Below, one piece after another: positions 1-5,466 of a stretch of 5,466 bases of DNA. The position numbers were made by a program, and so were the translations under genes. The stretch lies in contig JACDBD010000392.1 of the NCBI GenBank assembly GCA_013695115.1, positions 1-5,466 on the forward strand, written 5' to 3'. This DNA is from Actinomycetota bacterium (lineage in GTDB: Bacteria > Actinomycetota > Acidimicrobiia > IMCC26256 > JACDBD01). The stretch's first letter is position 1. Every line of letters begins with the position of its first letter. The notes below the pieces were generated by a model that saw only the letters and a program-made list of their open reading frames with translations, was not told the origin of the DNA and ran no database searches.

Positions 1-156
1 GTTCGACTGGTAGTGCTCGAGCTCGAGTCCGTACTCCTCGGCCGCGGCGCGCGCCTCCTCCACGAGATCGTCGAGGGTGTCGGTCCCGTAGACCTCGGGC
101 TCGCGGTCACCGAGCAGGTTCAGGTTCGGGCCCGACAGCAGGAGGACAGTCGTCAT
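1..156 (-). CDS. aroQ: 3-dehydroquinate dehydratase, type II (partial, N-terminal 52 residues)
   Basis: This enzyme dehydrates 3-dehydroquinate to 3-dehydroshikimate, step 3 of the shikimate pathway, in the cytoplasm; type II enzymes are small flavodoxin-like dodecamers of about 145-150 residues. The minus strand from ATG at 156 reads [20 protein letters not shown] and continues with EVYG, ending at the window edge in [13 protein letters not shown] (residues 9-16), REPEVYG (18-24) and the QSN that begins the family QSNxEG motif are diagnostic. By alignment with the M. tuberculosis enzyme, Arg18 and Tyr23 are the catalytic Arg and Tyr of the flexible loop. Ser8 replaces the Asn usually found before GPN. 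An in-frame TAG two codons upstream makes ATG 156 the earliest possible start, and a GAGG lies 9 bases before it. It follows aroB on the same strand after a 104-base gap with a hairpin. The rest of the gene lies beyond position 1. Confidence 0.95.
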   Translation of the reverse strand, partial: MTTVLLLSGPNLNLLGDREPEVYGTDTLDDLVEEARAAAEEYGLELEHYQSN

Positions 157-165
157 CGCCTATGG

Positions 166-169
166 CCTC
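166..169 (-). promoter_or_regulatory. weak ribosome-binding site of aroQ
   Basis: GAGG on the minus strand, 9 bases before the aroQ ATG. It is a short match to the anti-Shine-Dalgarno sequence. It sits between the start codon and the foot of the hairpin at 177-199, so a folded hairpin would leave it only about 7 bases away. Confidence 0.45.
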
Positions 170-176
170 GCTCGCT

Positions 177-199
177 GCGGCGCAGGGTACCTGCGCCGC
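177..199 (-). other. perfect 10-bp GC-rich hairpin in the aroB-aroQ gap
   Basis: The arms 177-186 (GCGGCGCAGG on the plus strand) and 190-199 are exact reverse complements, separated by only three bases (GTA). Nine of ten pairs are G-C, so the RNA hairpin would be very stable. It lies 62 bases past the aroB stop and 20 bases before the aroQ start. No T-run follows on the minus strand, so it is not a canonical intrinsic terminator; a U-less terminator, a processing or RNA-stabilising structure, or a translational brake on aroQ are all possible. The 8-base direct repeat CTCGCTCG flanks it at 167-174 and 205-212. The structure is seen directly; any function is inference. Confidence 0.6.
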
Positions 200-260
200 G
201 CGCGCTCGCTCGGACGCCAAGTTCGTGGCTCACAGTTCGAACGTGCCGCATGCATCGCGA

Positions 261-1328
261 TCAATGTACGTCTACACCCACGGCCCGGAAGGCGTGTTCC
301 AGCGCCGGCGCGGGTGGGTCCTCCACCGCTTCGAGGCCGTTGGGCCCGCGCAGCACGAACGTCAAGCCGCCGCTGGCCTTCTTATCGCGGCGCATGACCG
401 CAAGGAGCGCGTCGGCCCGAGCGCCGGTCGGCACCGTGACGGGGAGCCCGAGCGACGCGACGAGGTCGCGGTGGGCGGCGGCCTCGGTGGCGTCGATGCG
501 CTCCAGGGCGCGGCCGAGCTCGCCTGCGAACACCAGGCCGAGGGCGACCGCTTCGCCGTGGACGAGGGCGAAATCGCTGGTTGTCTCGAGCGCGTGGGCG
601 AACGTGTGGCCGTAGTTGAGCGTGGCCCGCAACCCCGACCGCTCCTCGGGGTCGGCGGCGACAACCTCCGCCTTGAGTGCGGCGCAGCGGGCGACGACCT
701 CGGTGACGACCTCGGTGTCGCGGCTGAGCACACCGTCGGCGCGTTCCCGCAGAAACGCCGCCAGCGCGTCGTCACCCATGAGGGCGTACTTGGCGACCTC
801 GCCCAGGCCGGCGCGGTACTCGCGTTCGGGCAGCGTCGTCAACGTGTCGATGTCGGCCAACACGCCGATCGGCTGGTGGAACGCGCCGACGAGGTTCTTG
901 CCCTCGGGGAGGTTCACCCCGGTCTTGCCGCCGATAGCCGAGTCGACCATGGCCAGCAGCGAGGTCGGCGCCTGCACGACGTCGACACCCCGGTGGTACA
1001 CCGCGGCCGCGAACCCGACGATGTCACCGACGACGCCGCCGCCGAGGGCGATCACCGCATCGCCGCGCAAGAGTCCCCACTCCGCCAGGCGCCGGCACAG
1101 GTCATCGACGGTGGCGAGCGACTTCGCATTCTCGCCGTCGTCGATCAGGAACAGCTCCGTGTCGGTGAGCGCACCGCAGATCGCGGCGGCGTGGGGCGCG
1201 ACCGCGGCCTGGCTGACGACCGCGCAACGGCGTCGGTCCGCCAGCAACGCCGCCACCTCGCCGAGAGCACCGGGGCCCACCACGACGTCGTACGGTCGCC
1301 CGGGCAGGTCCACGGTCACCCGCTTCAC
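261..1328 (-). CDS. aroB: 3-dehydroquinate synthase
   Basis: AroB converts DAHP to 3-dehydroquinate, step 2 of the shikimate pathway, using NAD+ and a divalent metal (Zn or Co) in the cytoplasm. The 355-residue product has the usual length and the full motif set: GGGVVGD (96-102, NAD binding), PTSLLAMVDS (121-130), GGKTGVN (133-139), GKNLVGAFHQP (143-153), GLGEVAKY (174-181), NYGHTFAHALE (238-248) and HGEAV (257-261). Glu177, His241 and His257 match the three metal ligands known from fungal AroB (the 16-residue His-His spacing is the same), and His245 matches the active-site His. The C-terminal DKKASGG block (315-321) is also typical. The GTG start at 1328 overlaps the aroK TGA stop in a GTGA, and a GAGGAG sits 8 bases before it, inside aroK. 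It is therefore likely to be translated by re-initiation together with its own site. The gene looks intact. Confidence 0.98.
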   Translation of the reverse strand: MKRVTVDLPGRPYDVVVGPGALGEVAALLADRRRCAVVSQAAVAPHAAAICGALTDTELFLIDDGENAKSLATVDDLCRRLAEWGLLRGDAVIALGGGVVGDIVGFAAAVYHRGVDVVQAPTSLLAMVDSAIGGKTGVNLPEGKNLVGAFHQPIGVLADIDTLTTLPEREYRAGLGEVAKYALMGDDALAAFLRERADGVLSRDTEVVTEVVARCAALKAEVVAADPEERSGLRATLNYGHTFAHALETTSDFALVHGEAVALGLVFAGELGRALERIDATEAAAHRDLVASLGLPVTVPTGARADALLAVMRRDKKASGGLTFVLRGPNGLEAVEDPPAPALEHAFRAVGVDVH

Positions 1329-1873
1329 GACCCGTACTCCTCGAGGACCGCGTCGACGACCTCCGGGACGGAACGGTCGCCGGTGTCGACCACCGCGTCG
1401 GCGACCGCCTCGTACGCGCTCGCCCGCGCCGCCGCCAGGCGCTCCAGCGTCGTCACCGGACCACCGGCGAGGAGGGGGCGTTCGGCGCGGTCGGCTCCTC
1501 GTCCGACGCGGTCAGCGAGGACTTCCGGTGGCGCCTGCAGCCACACCACGAAGCCGGACCGCTTCAGCTGCCGCCGGTTGTCGGCATGGAGGACCGCGCC
1601 CCCGCCGCAGGCGATGACCGCGGGGACGGGCGACGCGCAAGCGTCGCCGACCGCCTCCCGCTCCATCGCCCGGAACCGTCCTTCACCGGACAGGGCGAAG
1701 AGCTCGGCGACGGTCATGCCTGCGGCCGTCTGGACGAGGTCGTCGGTGTCGACGAACGGCCGGCTCAAGCGCTTCGCGCACTGGTAACCGACGGTCGTCT
1801 TCCCGGCCCCCATGAGGCCGACCAGGACGAGATGAGGGGTATCCGACCCCGCGTCATCGATCGAGCGGGTCAT
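1325..1873 (-). CDS. aroK: shikimate kinase
   Basis: AroK phosphorylates shikimate at the 3-OH with ATP, step 5 of the pathway; it is a cytoplasmic P-loop kinase of the NMP-kinase fold. The 182-residue product is close to family length (about 165-180). Visible motifs are the Walker A GLMGAGKT (19-26, Lys25), the shikimate-binding DTDD (42-45), FR (67-68, with Arg68 matching M. tuberculosis Arg58), CGGGAV (89-94, Walker B-like Gly-rich loop), and the lid ERPLL (131-135, with Arg132 matching Arg117). Arg150 in AARASAY matches the late nucleotide or substrate Arg. About 13 residues precede the first strand, slightly long, but no other usable start lies between. The ATG directly follows the aroC TAG stop with no spacer and no clear Shine-Dalgarno, so translation probably depends on ribosomes finishing aroC. 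Its 3' end overlaps aroB by 4 bases. Confidence 0.97.
   Translation of the reverse strand: MTRSIDDAGSDTPHLVLVGLMGAGKTTVGYQCAKRLSRPFVDTDDLVQTAAGMTVAELFALSGEGRFRAMEREAVGDACASPVPAVIACGGGAVLHADNRRQLKRSGFVVWLQAPPEVLADRVGRGADRAERPLLAGGPVTTLERLAAARASAYEAVADAVVDTGDRSVPEVVDAVLEEYGS
1337..1342 (-). promoter_or_regulatory. ribosome-binding site fixing the aroB GTG start
   Basis: GAGGAG on the minus strand, 8 bases before GTG 1328. It lies inside the last codons of aroK. It is the clearest Shine-Dalgarno match in the cluster along with that of aroC, and it supports the GTG start in the 4-base overlap. Confidence 0.8.
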
Positions 1874-3025
1874 CTAGCGGAGAGAGGTCAGGTACGCGTC
1901 GTGGTTGCGGACGAACTCGACCAGGGAGTCGCCGCCGAACTTGCGCAGCGCCTCGCCTGCGAGCACGAGCGCCACCATGGTCTCGGCCACGACGCCCGAC
2001 GCCGGCACCGCGGTGACATCGGTGCGCTCCTTGAACGAGACGGCCTCCTCCTTGGTGTCGACGTCGACGGTGCGCAGCACCGGTCGGTTCAACGTCGACA
2101 GCGGCTTCATCGACGCCCGCGCCACCAGCAGACCGCCGGTCGTCATCCCGCCTTCGATGCCGCCGGCGCGTGCCGAGCCCCGCTCGTAGCCGGCCTCTTC
2201 ACTCCAGGTGATCTCGTCGTGGGCCTCGCTCCCGCGCCGGCCGGCGACGTCGAAGCCCTCCCCGATCTCGATCGCCTTCATCGCTTGGATGCTCATGAGG
2301 GCCTGGGCGAGGAGCCCGTCGATGCGGCGATCCCAGTGCACGTGCGAGCCGAGGCCCGGGGGGACGCCGTAGCCGAGCACCTCGACCACGCCGCCGAGCG
2401 AGTCCCCCGCCTTCGCCTGTGCCTCGATCGCGGCCACCATCTCCTTCTCCGCGTCCGCGTCGAAGCACCGCACCTGGGAGTCGTCGACGCGATCGAGGTC
2501 GGACGGCTCGGGCCGGCGGTCGGCGCCGGCCTGCACCGGACCGAGCGCCACGACGTGGCTCAGCACGCTGGCGCCCAGCTGCTCGAGGAGCGTCTTCGCC
2601 AGCGCGCCCGCCGCGACCCGGGCCGCGGTCTCTCGGGCGCTGGCCCGTTCGAGCACGTTGCGGGCGTCGTCGAAGCCGTACTTCTGCATGCCGACGAGGT
2701 CGGCATGACCGGGCCGGGGCTGGCGGAGCGGCTTCTCGGTCACGCCCGGCGCGGCCGACATCTCCTCCTGCCACTTCGGCCACTCGGCGTTGTGGATCAC
2801 CAGCGACACCGGCGATCCCAAGGTGGCGCCGTGGCGCACGCCGCCCACGAACTCGACGTCGTCGCGCTCGAAGCGCATGCGCGGGCCGCGCCCGAAGCCG
2901 AGGCGGCGGCGGGCCAGCTCGGCCGCGACCTCTTCGATCGTGATGGGGAGGCCGGCGGGCAGCCCTTCGACCACGACCACCAGGGCCGGCCCGTGGGACT
3001 CCCCGGCGGTCAGGAAGCGAAGCAC
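1874..3025 (-). CDS. aroC: chorismate synthase
   Basis: AroC performs the last step of the shikimate pathway, converting EPSP to chorismate by 1,4-anti-elimination of phosphate with reduced FMN as cofactor, as a cytoplasmic tetramer. The 383-residue product covers the full family length. All three family signatures are visible: GESHGPAL (8-15, His11), RPGHADL...[20 protein letters not shown] (104-134 region, His107), and [12 protein letters not shown] (287-298). [11 protein letters not shown] (40-50 region) and RTDVTAVPA (334-342), part of the FMN and substrate pocket, are also present. The gene is called aroF in mycobacteria. The GTG start at 3025 puts the conserved [11 protein letters not shown] at the N-terminus and has a good ribosome-binding site. 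It is preceded by a 63-base gap after the peptidase gene and is followed directly by aroK. No frameshift or missing motif was seen. Confidence 0.98.
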   Translation of the reverse strand: MLRFLTAGESHGPALVVVVEGLPAGLPITIEEVAAELARRRLGFGRGPRMRFERDDVEFVGGVRHGATLGSPVSLVIHNAEWPKWQEEMSAAPGVTEKPLRQPRPGHADLVGMQKYGFDDARNVLERASARETAARVAAGALAKTLLEQLGASVLSHVVALGPVQAGADRRPEPSDLDRVDDSQVRCFDADAEKEMVAAIEAQAKAGDSLGGVVEVLGYGVPPGLGSHVHWDRRIDGLLAQALMSIQAMKAIEIGEGFDVAGRRGSEAHDEITWSEEAGYERGSARAGGIEGGMTTGGLLVARASMKPLSTLNRPVLRTVDVDTKEEAVSFKERTDVTAVPASGVVAETMVALVLAGEALRKFGGDSLVEFVRNHDAYLTSLR

Positions 3026-3030
3026 GCCTA

Positions 3031-3040
3031 CCTCTCACCT
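3031..3040 (-). promoter_or_regulatory. ribosome-binding site fixing the aroC GTG start
   Basis: The minus strand reads AGGTGAGAGG, ending 5 bases before GTG 3025. AGGTGA (3035-3040, 9 bases upstream) is a six-base match to the anti-Shine-Dalgarno complement GGAGGTGA, and GAGAGG (3031-3036) is a second option. Because aroC is not overlapped by the gene upstream, this site probably allows independent initiation. The rest of the 3026-3088 gap holds an imperfect direct repeat (GATACCGGTGC at 3058-3068, GATACCCCGGTGC at 3069-3081) and no clear promoter or terminator. Confidence 0.75.
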
Positions 3041-3088
3041 GCGGGAACGCCCTTGAGGATACCGGTGCGATACCCCGGTGCTTGCGGA

Positions 3089-3775
3089 CTATCGCCCGTC
3101 GTACCAGCTCAGGATCGCCTCGCCCCAGAGCACCGCGGTGAGCGTGCCGGCGGCCAGGAACGGCCCGAACGGGACCTGGTCCTTGCGGCGGCGCCGGCGC
3201 AGGACCATGAGCACGACGCCGACAACGGCCCCGTAGAGGAACGCCAGGAACAGTCCGAGCACGAGCTGCCCCCATCCCAGCCATCCCAGGGCGAGCCCGA
3301 GGACGAACGACAGCTTCACGTCGCCGAAGCCCATGCTGCGCGGCGACAGCACGTGGAGCACGAACATCGCCGCGAACCCGGCAACTCCGCCGAGCAGCGC
3401 GCGGATGAACGCGCCGCCGTCGCGGTCGCCGCTGGCTCCGACCGCGAGGAGCCCCGTGACGGCGAGCGCGAGCGGGTAGACGATCCGATTGGGCAGGATG
3501 AGGTGCCGCAGGTCGATCAGCGACAACGCCACCAGCGCAGCCCCGAGCACCAGGAACGCGGGCAGGGCCCACGAGTCGTGCAGCCGCACCGCGATGCCAC
3601 CGAGCAGGGTGGCGCAGACCACCGCCAGCAGCGCGGCCCGGCCGGGCCGGAGCTCCTCGCGAGCGCCGCCGGCGAAGAGCGGCCGACGCTCCGGGACCCG
3701 GGTGACGACGACGTCGAGGCCTGCGCCCGCCACGAGGCCGAGCACCGCACTACCGGCGACGACGGCGACGGTCAC
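3089..3775 (-). CDS. prepilin-peptidase-like A24 membrane aspartyl protease, short form
   Basis: A24 peptidases are polytopic membrane aspartyl proteases; the PilD type cuts prepilin leaders and often N-methylates the new N-terminus. The 228-residue product has about eight hydrophobic segments (roughly 2-22, 47-62, 70-88, 97-115, 124-143, 154-168, 169-193, 203-225). It carries both catalytic Asp motifs: LIDLRHLILPN (87-96, Asp88) and GFGDVKLS (149-156, Asp152). VPFGPFLAAG (201-210) is the usual C-terminal family motif. The N-terminal GLDVVVTRVP resembles the PilD FLNVVIYRLP, but the cytosolic loop after it (about 29-47) is very short and lacks the two CxxC pairs of full PilD; the only Cys is 54. 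GTG 3775 is chosen because it overlaps the aroE stop as GTGA and starts just before the first membrane segment; longer in-frame versions to 3883 would overlap aroE by about 110 bases with an Arg-rich sequence. No strong ribosome-binding site is seen. Its substrate is unknown. M. tuberculosis has a related gene (Rv2551c) next to aroE. Confidence 0.88.
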   Translation of the reverse strand: MTVAVVAGSAVLGLVAGAGLDVVVTRVPERRPLFAGGAREELRPGRAALLAVVCATLLGGIAVRLHDSWALPAFLVLGAALVALSLIDLRHLILPNRIVYPLALAVTGLLAVGASGDRDGGAFIRALLGGVAGFAAMFVLHVLSPRSMGFGDVKLSFVLGLALGWLGWGQLVLGLFLAFLYGAVVGVVLMVLRRRRRKDQVPFGPFLAAGTLTAVLWGEAILSWYDGR

Positions 3776-4557
3776 GGGTCCAGAGCCGCGGCCCGCATGA
3801 CGTCGAGCGGCGCGTCGGAACCGGTCCAGAGCCGGAACGACAGCGCCCCCTGGTGCACGAGCATGCCCATGCCACCGGCGCACGCGACCCCCTGCTGACG
3901 CGCCGCCACGAGCAGGGGCGTCTCAGCCGGGTAGACGGTGTCGTAGACGAACTGCCCGGAGCGGAGCCGAGTGGCGTCGATCGGCGGCGGCTCACCGTGC
4001 ATGCCGAGCGGCGTCGCGTTGACCAGTACGTCGCACTCATCGACAACCACGTTCGCCAGCTCGACCGCGTTCCCGTCCGCCAGCGTCGCGGCCGCGCGCG
4101 CCGCGTCCAGACGGCGAGCGGCAACAGTGACCGAGGCGCCCACGCCGCCGAGGGCGAGCGCGATCGCCCGGGCCGCGCCTCCGGCGCCCAGCACGAGGCA
4201 GCGTCGGCCGGTCGGGTCGATCCCCTCGTCAGCGAGCGCCCGCAGGAAGCCCTCACCGTCGGTGTTGTGGCCGGCGAGCCTGACCGCATCGGGATCGGCG
4301 ACGACGGTGTTGACCGCGCCGAGTCGCTCGGCCTCGGTCGACAGGTCGTCGCAGGCAGCGGCCGCGTCGGCCTTGTGGGGCATGGTCACGTTGAGGCCGG
4401 CGATGCCGAGGTCGAGCACCGCCCGTACCGCGGCCCGGCCGTGACCCTCCGGCGCGGGAAACGCGACGAAGACCCAGTCGAGCCCGAGCGCGGCAAAGGC
4501 GGCGTTCTGCATCGCCGGCGAGCGGGAGTGCGCCACCGGGTCGCCGACCACGCCCAC
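3772..4557 (-). CDS. aroE: shikimate dehydrogenase (start uncertain)
   Basis: AroE reduces 3-dehydroshikimate to shikimate with NADPH, step 4 of the pathway, in the cytoplasm. Counting from GTG 4557, the 261-residue product shows HSRSP (10-14, shikimate Ser pair), NVTMPHK (56-62, catalytic Lys62), AVNT (81-84), NTDGEGF (98-104, catalytic Asp100), the dinucleotide loop GAGGAARA (124-131), Arg148/Arg149 placed to bind the NADP phosphate, NATPLGM (180-186), and GGMGMLVHQGA (228-238, Gln236). This start leaves one residue before GVVGDP, whereas the family normally has about 4-8, and it has no ribosome-binding site. The frame stays open upstream through ITGSTRVV to a CTG at 4581 that overlaps the mltG stop as CTGA, with AAGGGG 5 bases before it. 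The real protein may therefore be about eight residues longer. The 3' end overlaps the A24 peptidase gene by 4 bases. Confidence 0.96.
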   Translation of the reverse strand: MGVVGDPVAHSRSPAMQNAAFAALGLDWVFVAFPAPEGHGRAAVRAVLDLGIAGLNVTMPHKADAAAACDDLSTEAERLGAVNTVVADPDAVRLAGHNTDGEGFLRALADEGIDPTGRRCLVLGAGGAARAIALALGGVGASVTVAARRLDAARAAATLADGNAVELANVVVDECDVLVNATPLGMHGEPPPIDATRLRSGQFVYDTVYPAETPLLVAARQQGVACAGGMGMLVHQGALSFRLWTGSDAPLDVMRAAALDP

Positions 4558-4577
4558 GACCCGGGTCGAACCCGTGA

Positions 4578-5466
4578 TCAGAGCAGCCCCTTCTCCCGCG
4601 CCGCTTGCACGTTGGCGTCGTGCTCCTCCACCGTCTCGGCGAAGGCGTGCGCCCCGCTGGCGTCGCTGAGCACGTAGAACTTGAACGGCACCGCCGCCGG
4701 CGCCACCGCCGCCCGCAGCGAGGCCTCGCCCACACTCGAGATCGGACCCGGCGGGAGGGCGGCGACCTTGTACGTGTTGTACGGCGAGTCGAGCTCCTTG
4801 TCGGCGTTGCTCAGCGGCTCGGTGCAGCCGCCCTTGATGAAGCAGAGCGTCGCGTCGATCTGGAGCGGCATCCCGTCACGCAGTCGGTTGAAGACGACCG
4901 CCGAGATGAGCGGACGGTCCTCCTCGACGCCGGCCTCCCGTTCGATCAACGACCCAATCACGATCGCCTCGTAGGGCGTACGGCCGATGGCGGCGGCACC
5001 GGCGGCGATGCCGGCGGCATCGGCCTTCTGGTCGAAGGTGTCGACCAGCTTGCGCAGGATGGCCTCCTCGTCCTCGGCCTTGGCAACCGGATAGGTGGCG
5101 GGGAACAGCAGGCCCTCGAGCGAGGTGACCTCGGCCGGCTGGTACCGCGAGCGCACGACCCCCGAGTTCGCCGCCTCGAGGAACTTCGCCGCGGTTCGGT
5201 CGGGAAGCTGCTCCTCCACTTTCTGGGCGATCTGCTGGAGCGTCAGTCCGGGCGGCAGGGTGAGCTCGATGTCGATATTGCCCTGCTGCGGACCGACCTC
5301 GAGCCGGGAGACCGCGTCGCGCACACCGAGGTTCTTCCGCAGCTGGTACGGCCCGGGCTGGAACGGACCGGCGCCGCGGACCTTGGCGTAGAGCTGGAAC
5401 GCCAGCGACGACCCGACGACACCCTTGCGCTCGAGCACGTCGCCGATCTCGGAGACGCCCCAGCCC
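4578..5466 (-). CDS. mltG: endolytic murein transglycosylase MltG (partial, C-terminal 295 residues)
   Basis: MltG (YceG family) is a membrane-anchored lytic transglycosylase that cuts nascent peptidoglycan and releases glycan chains; its catalytic domain is outside the membrane. The open frame runs from 5465 to the TGA at 4580-4578 and continues past the window edge. GTG 5438 is an internal Val, because the nine codons before it (GWGVSEIGD) continue the family's LysM-like region into LERKGVV. Counting from Val at 5438: LEGLLFPATYPV (107-118), the catalytic block SLIEREAG (163-170, with Glu166 matching E. coli Glu218), FNRL (183-186), MPLQIDATLCF (190-200), DSPYNTYKVAALPPGPI (217-233) and LSDASGAHAFAETVEEHDANV (257-277 region) all match. 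Cys199 and Cys205 are the only cysteines visible and could form an extracytoplasmic disulfide. The missing part includes the N-terminal membrane helix. aroE follows at once on the same strand. Confidence 0.96.
   Translation of the reverse strand, partial: GWGVSEIGDVLERKGVVGSSLAFQLYAKVRGAGPFQPGPYQLRKNLGVRDAVSRLEVGPQQGNIDIELTLPPGLTLQQIAQKVEEQLPDRTAAKFLEAANSGVVRSRYQPAEVTSLEGLLFPATYPVAKAEDEEAILRKLVDTFDQKADAAGIAAGAAAIGRTPYEAIVIGSLIEREAGVEEDRPLISAVVFNRLRDGMPLQIDATLCFIKGGCTEPLSNADKELDSPYNTYKVAALPPGPISSVGEASLRAAVAPAAVPFKFYVLSDASGAHAFAETVEEHDANVQAAREKGLL

Noticed and set aside
157..260. A promoter for aroQ, e.g. the TACCCT at 186-191 on the minus strand as a -10 box, or a LexA-type operator around GTTCGAAC.
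   Set aside because: TACCCT lies inside the hairpin and has no -35 at a suitable distance (the nearest TTGGCG is about 25 bases away). The GTTCGAAC surroundings do not match the spaced actinobacterial LexA box.
162..1787. A 541-codon open frame on the plus strand opposite aroB and most of aroK.
   Set aside because: Same reasoning: antisense to genes with complete catalytic motifs, biased composition and no recognisable fold.
3058..3081. Imperfect direct repeat GATACCGGTGC / GATACCCCGGTGC between the A24 gene and aroC, considered as an operator or terminator.
   Set aside because: There are only two short, unequal copies, with no strong stem and no T-run; it may be chance in GC-rich sequence.
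2199..3572. A 457-codon minus-strand frame overlapping aroC and the A24 peptidase in another reading frame.
   Set aside because: It is extremely Arg-, Gly- and Pro-rich low-complexity sequence, and both overlapped genes are convincing in their own frames.
3776..3883. A longer A24 peptidase starting at 3883.
   Set aside because: The extra 36 residues are Arg-rich, overlap the end of aroE by about 110 bases and are not family-like. GTG 3775 fits the overlap pattern and begins at the first membrane segment.
1586..3898. A 770-codon open frame on the plus strand opposite aroK, aroC and the A24 peptidase.
   Set aside because: It is antisense to three or four clear genes, is made mostly of Arg, His, Asp, Glu, Ala and Gly as expected from the reverse of GC-rich codons, and shows no domain. 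Long antisense frames are normal at this GC content.

Overview
The window is a compact, very GC-rich block in which every recognisable gene lies on the minus strand. GTG starts, 4-base gene overlaps and the protein sequences point to a high-GC actinobacterium. The order mltG - aroE - A24 (prepilin-type) peptidase - aroC - aroK - aroB - aroQ matches, from memory, the chromosomal shikimate region of Mycobacterium tuberculosis (Rv2553c, Rv2552c, Rv2551c, then aroF/aroC, aroK, aroB, aroD/aroQ). A deep-branching actinobacterial lineage such as Acidimicrobiia would fit, but the window alone does not fix the genus.

Layout in transcription order (right to left). 5466-4578: 3' part of mltG, the septal and lateral-wall peptidoglycan endolytic transglycosylase; its N-terminus and membrane anchor lie outside the window. 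4557-3772: aroE, shikimate dehydrogenase, whose true start may lie slightly upstream at a CTG codon. 3775-3089: a short prepilin-peptidase-like A24 membrane protease that overlaps aroE by 4 bases. 3088-3026: a 63-base gap carrying the aroC ribosome-binding site. 3025-1874: aroC, chorismate synthase. 1873-1325: aroK, shikimate kinase, starting on the base after the aroC stop. 1328-261: aroB, 3-dehydroquinate synthase, overlapping aroK by 4 bases. 260-157: a 104-base gap holding a strong GC-rich hairpin. 156-1: N-terminal 52 codons of aroQ, type II 3-dehydroquinate dehydratase, cut by the left window edge.

Together aroB (step 2), aroQ (step 3), aroE (step 4), aroK (step 5) and aroC (step 7) supply five of the seven shikimate-pathway steps leading to chorismate. 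DAHP synthase (step 1) and EPSP synthase AroA (step 6) are not here. The tight spacing suggests one polycistronic unit, with possible punctuation at the aroB-aroQ gap. I see no mobile element, CRISPR array, tRNA, rRNA or toxin system, and no convincing new biological system. The points worth a second look are the aroE start, the hairpin before aroQ, the reduced prepilin peptidase embedded among aro genes, and a lone cysteine pair in MltG.
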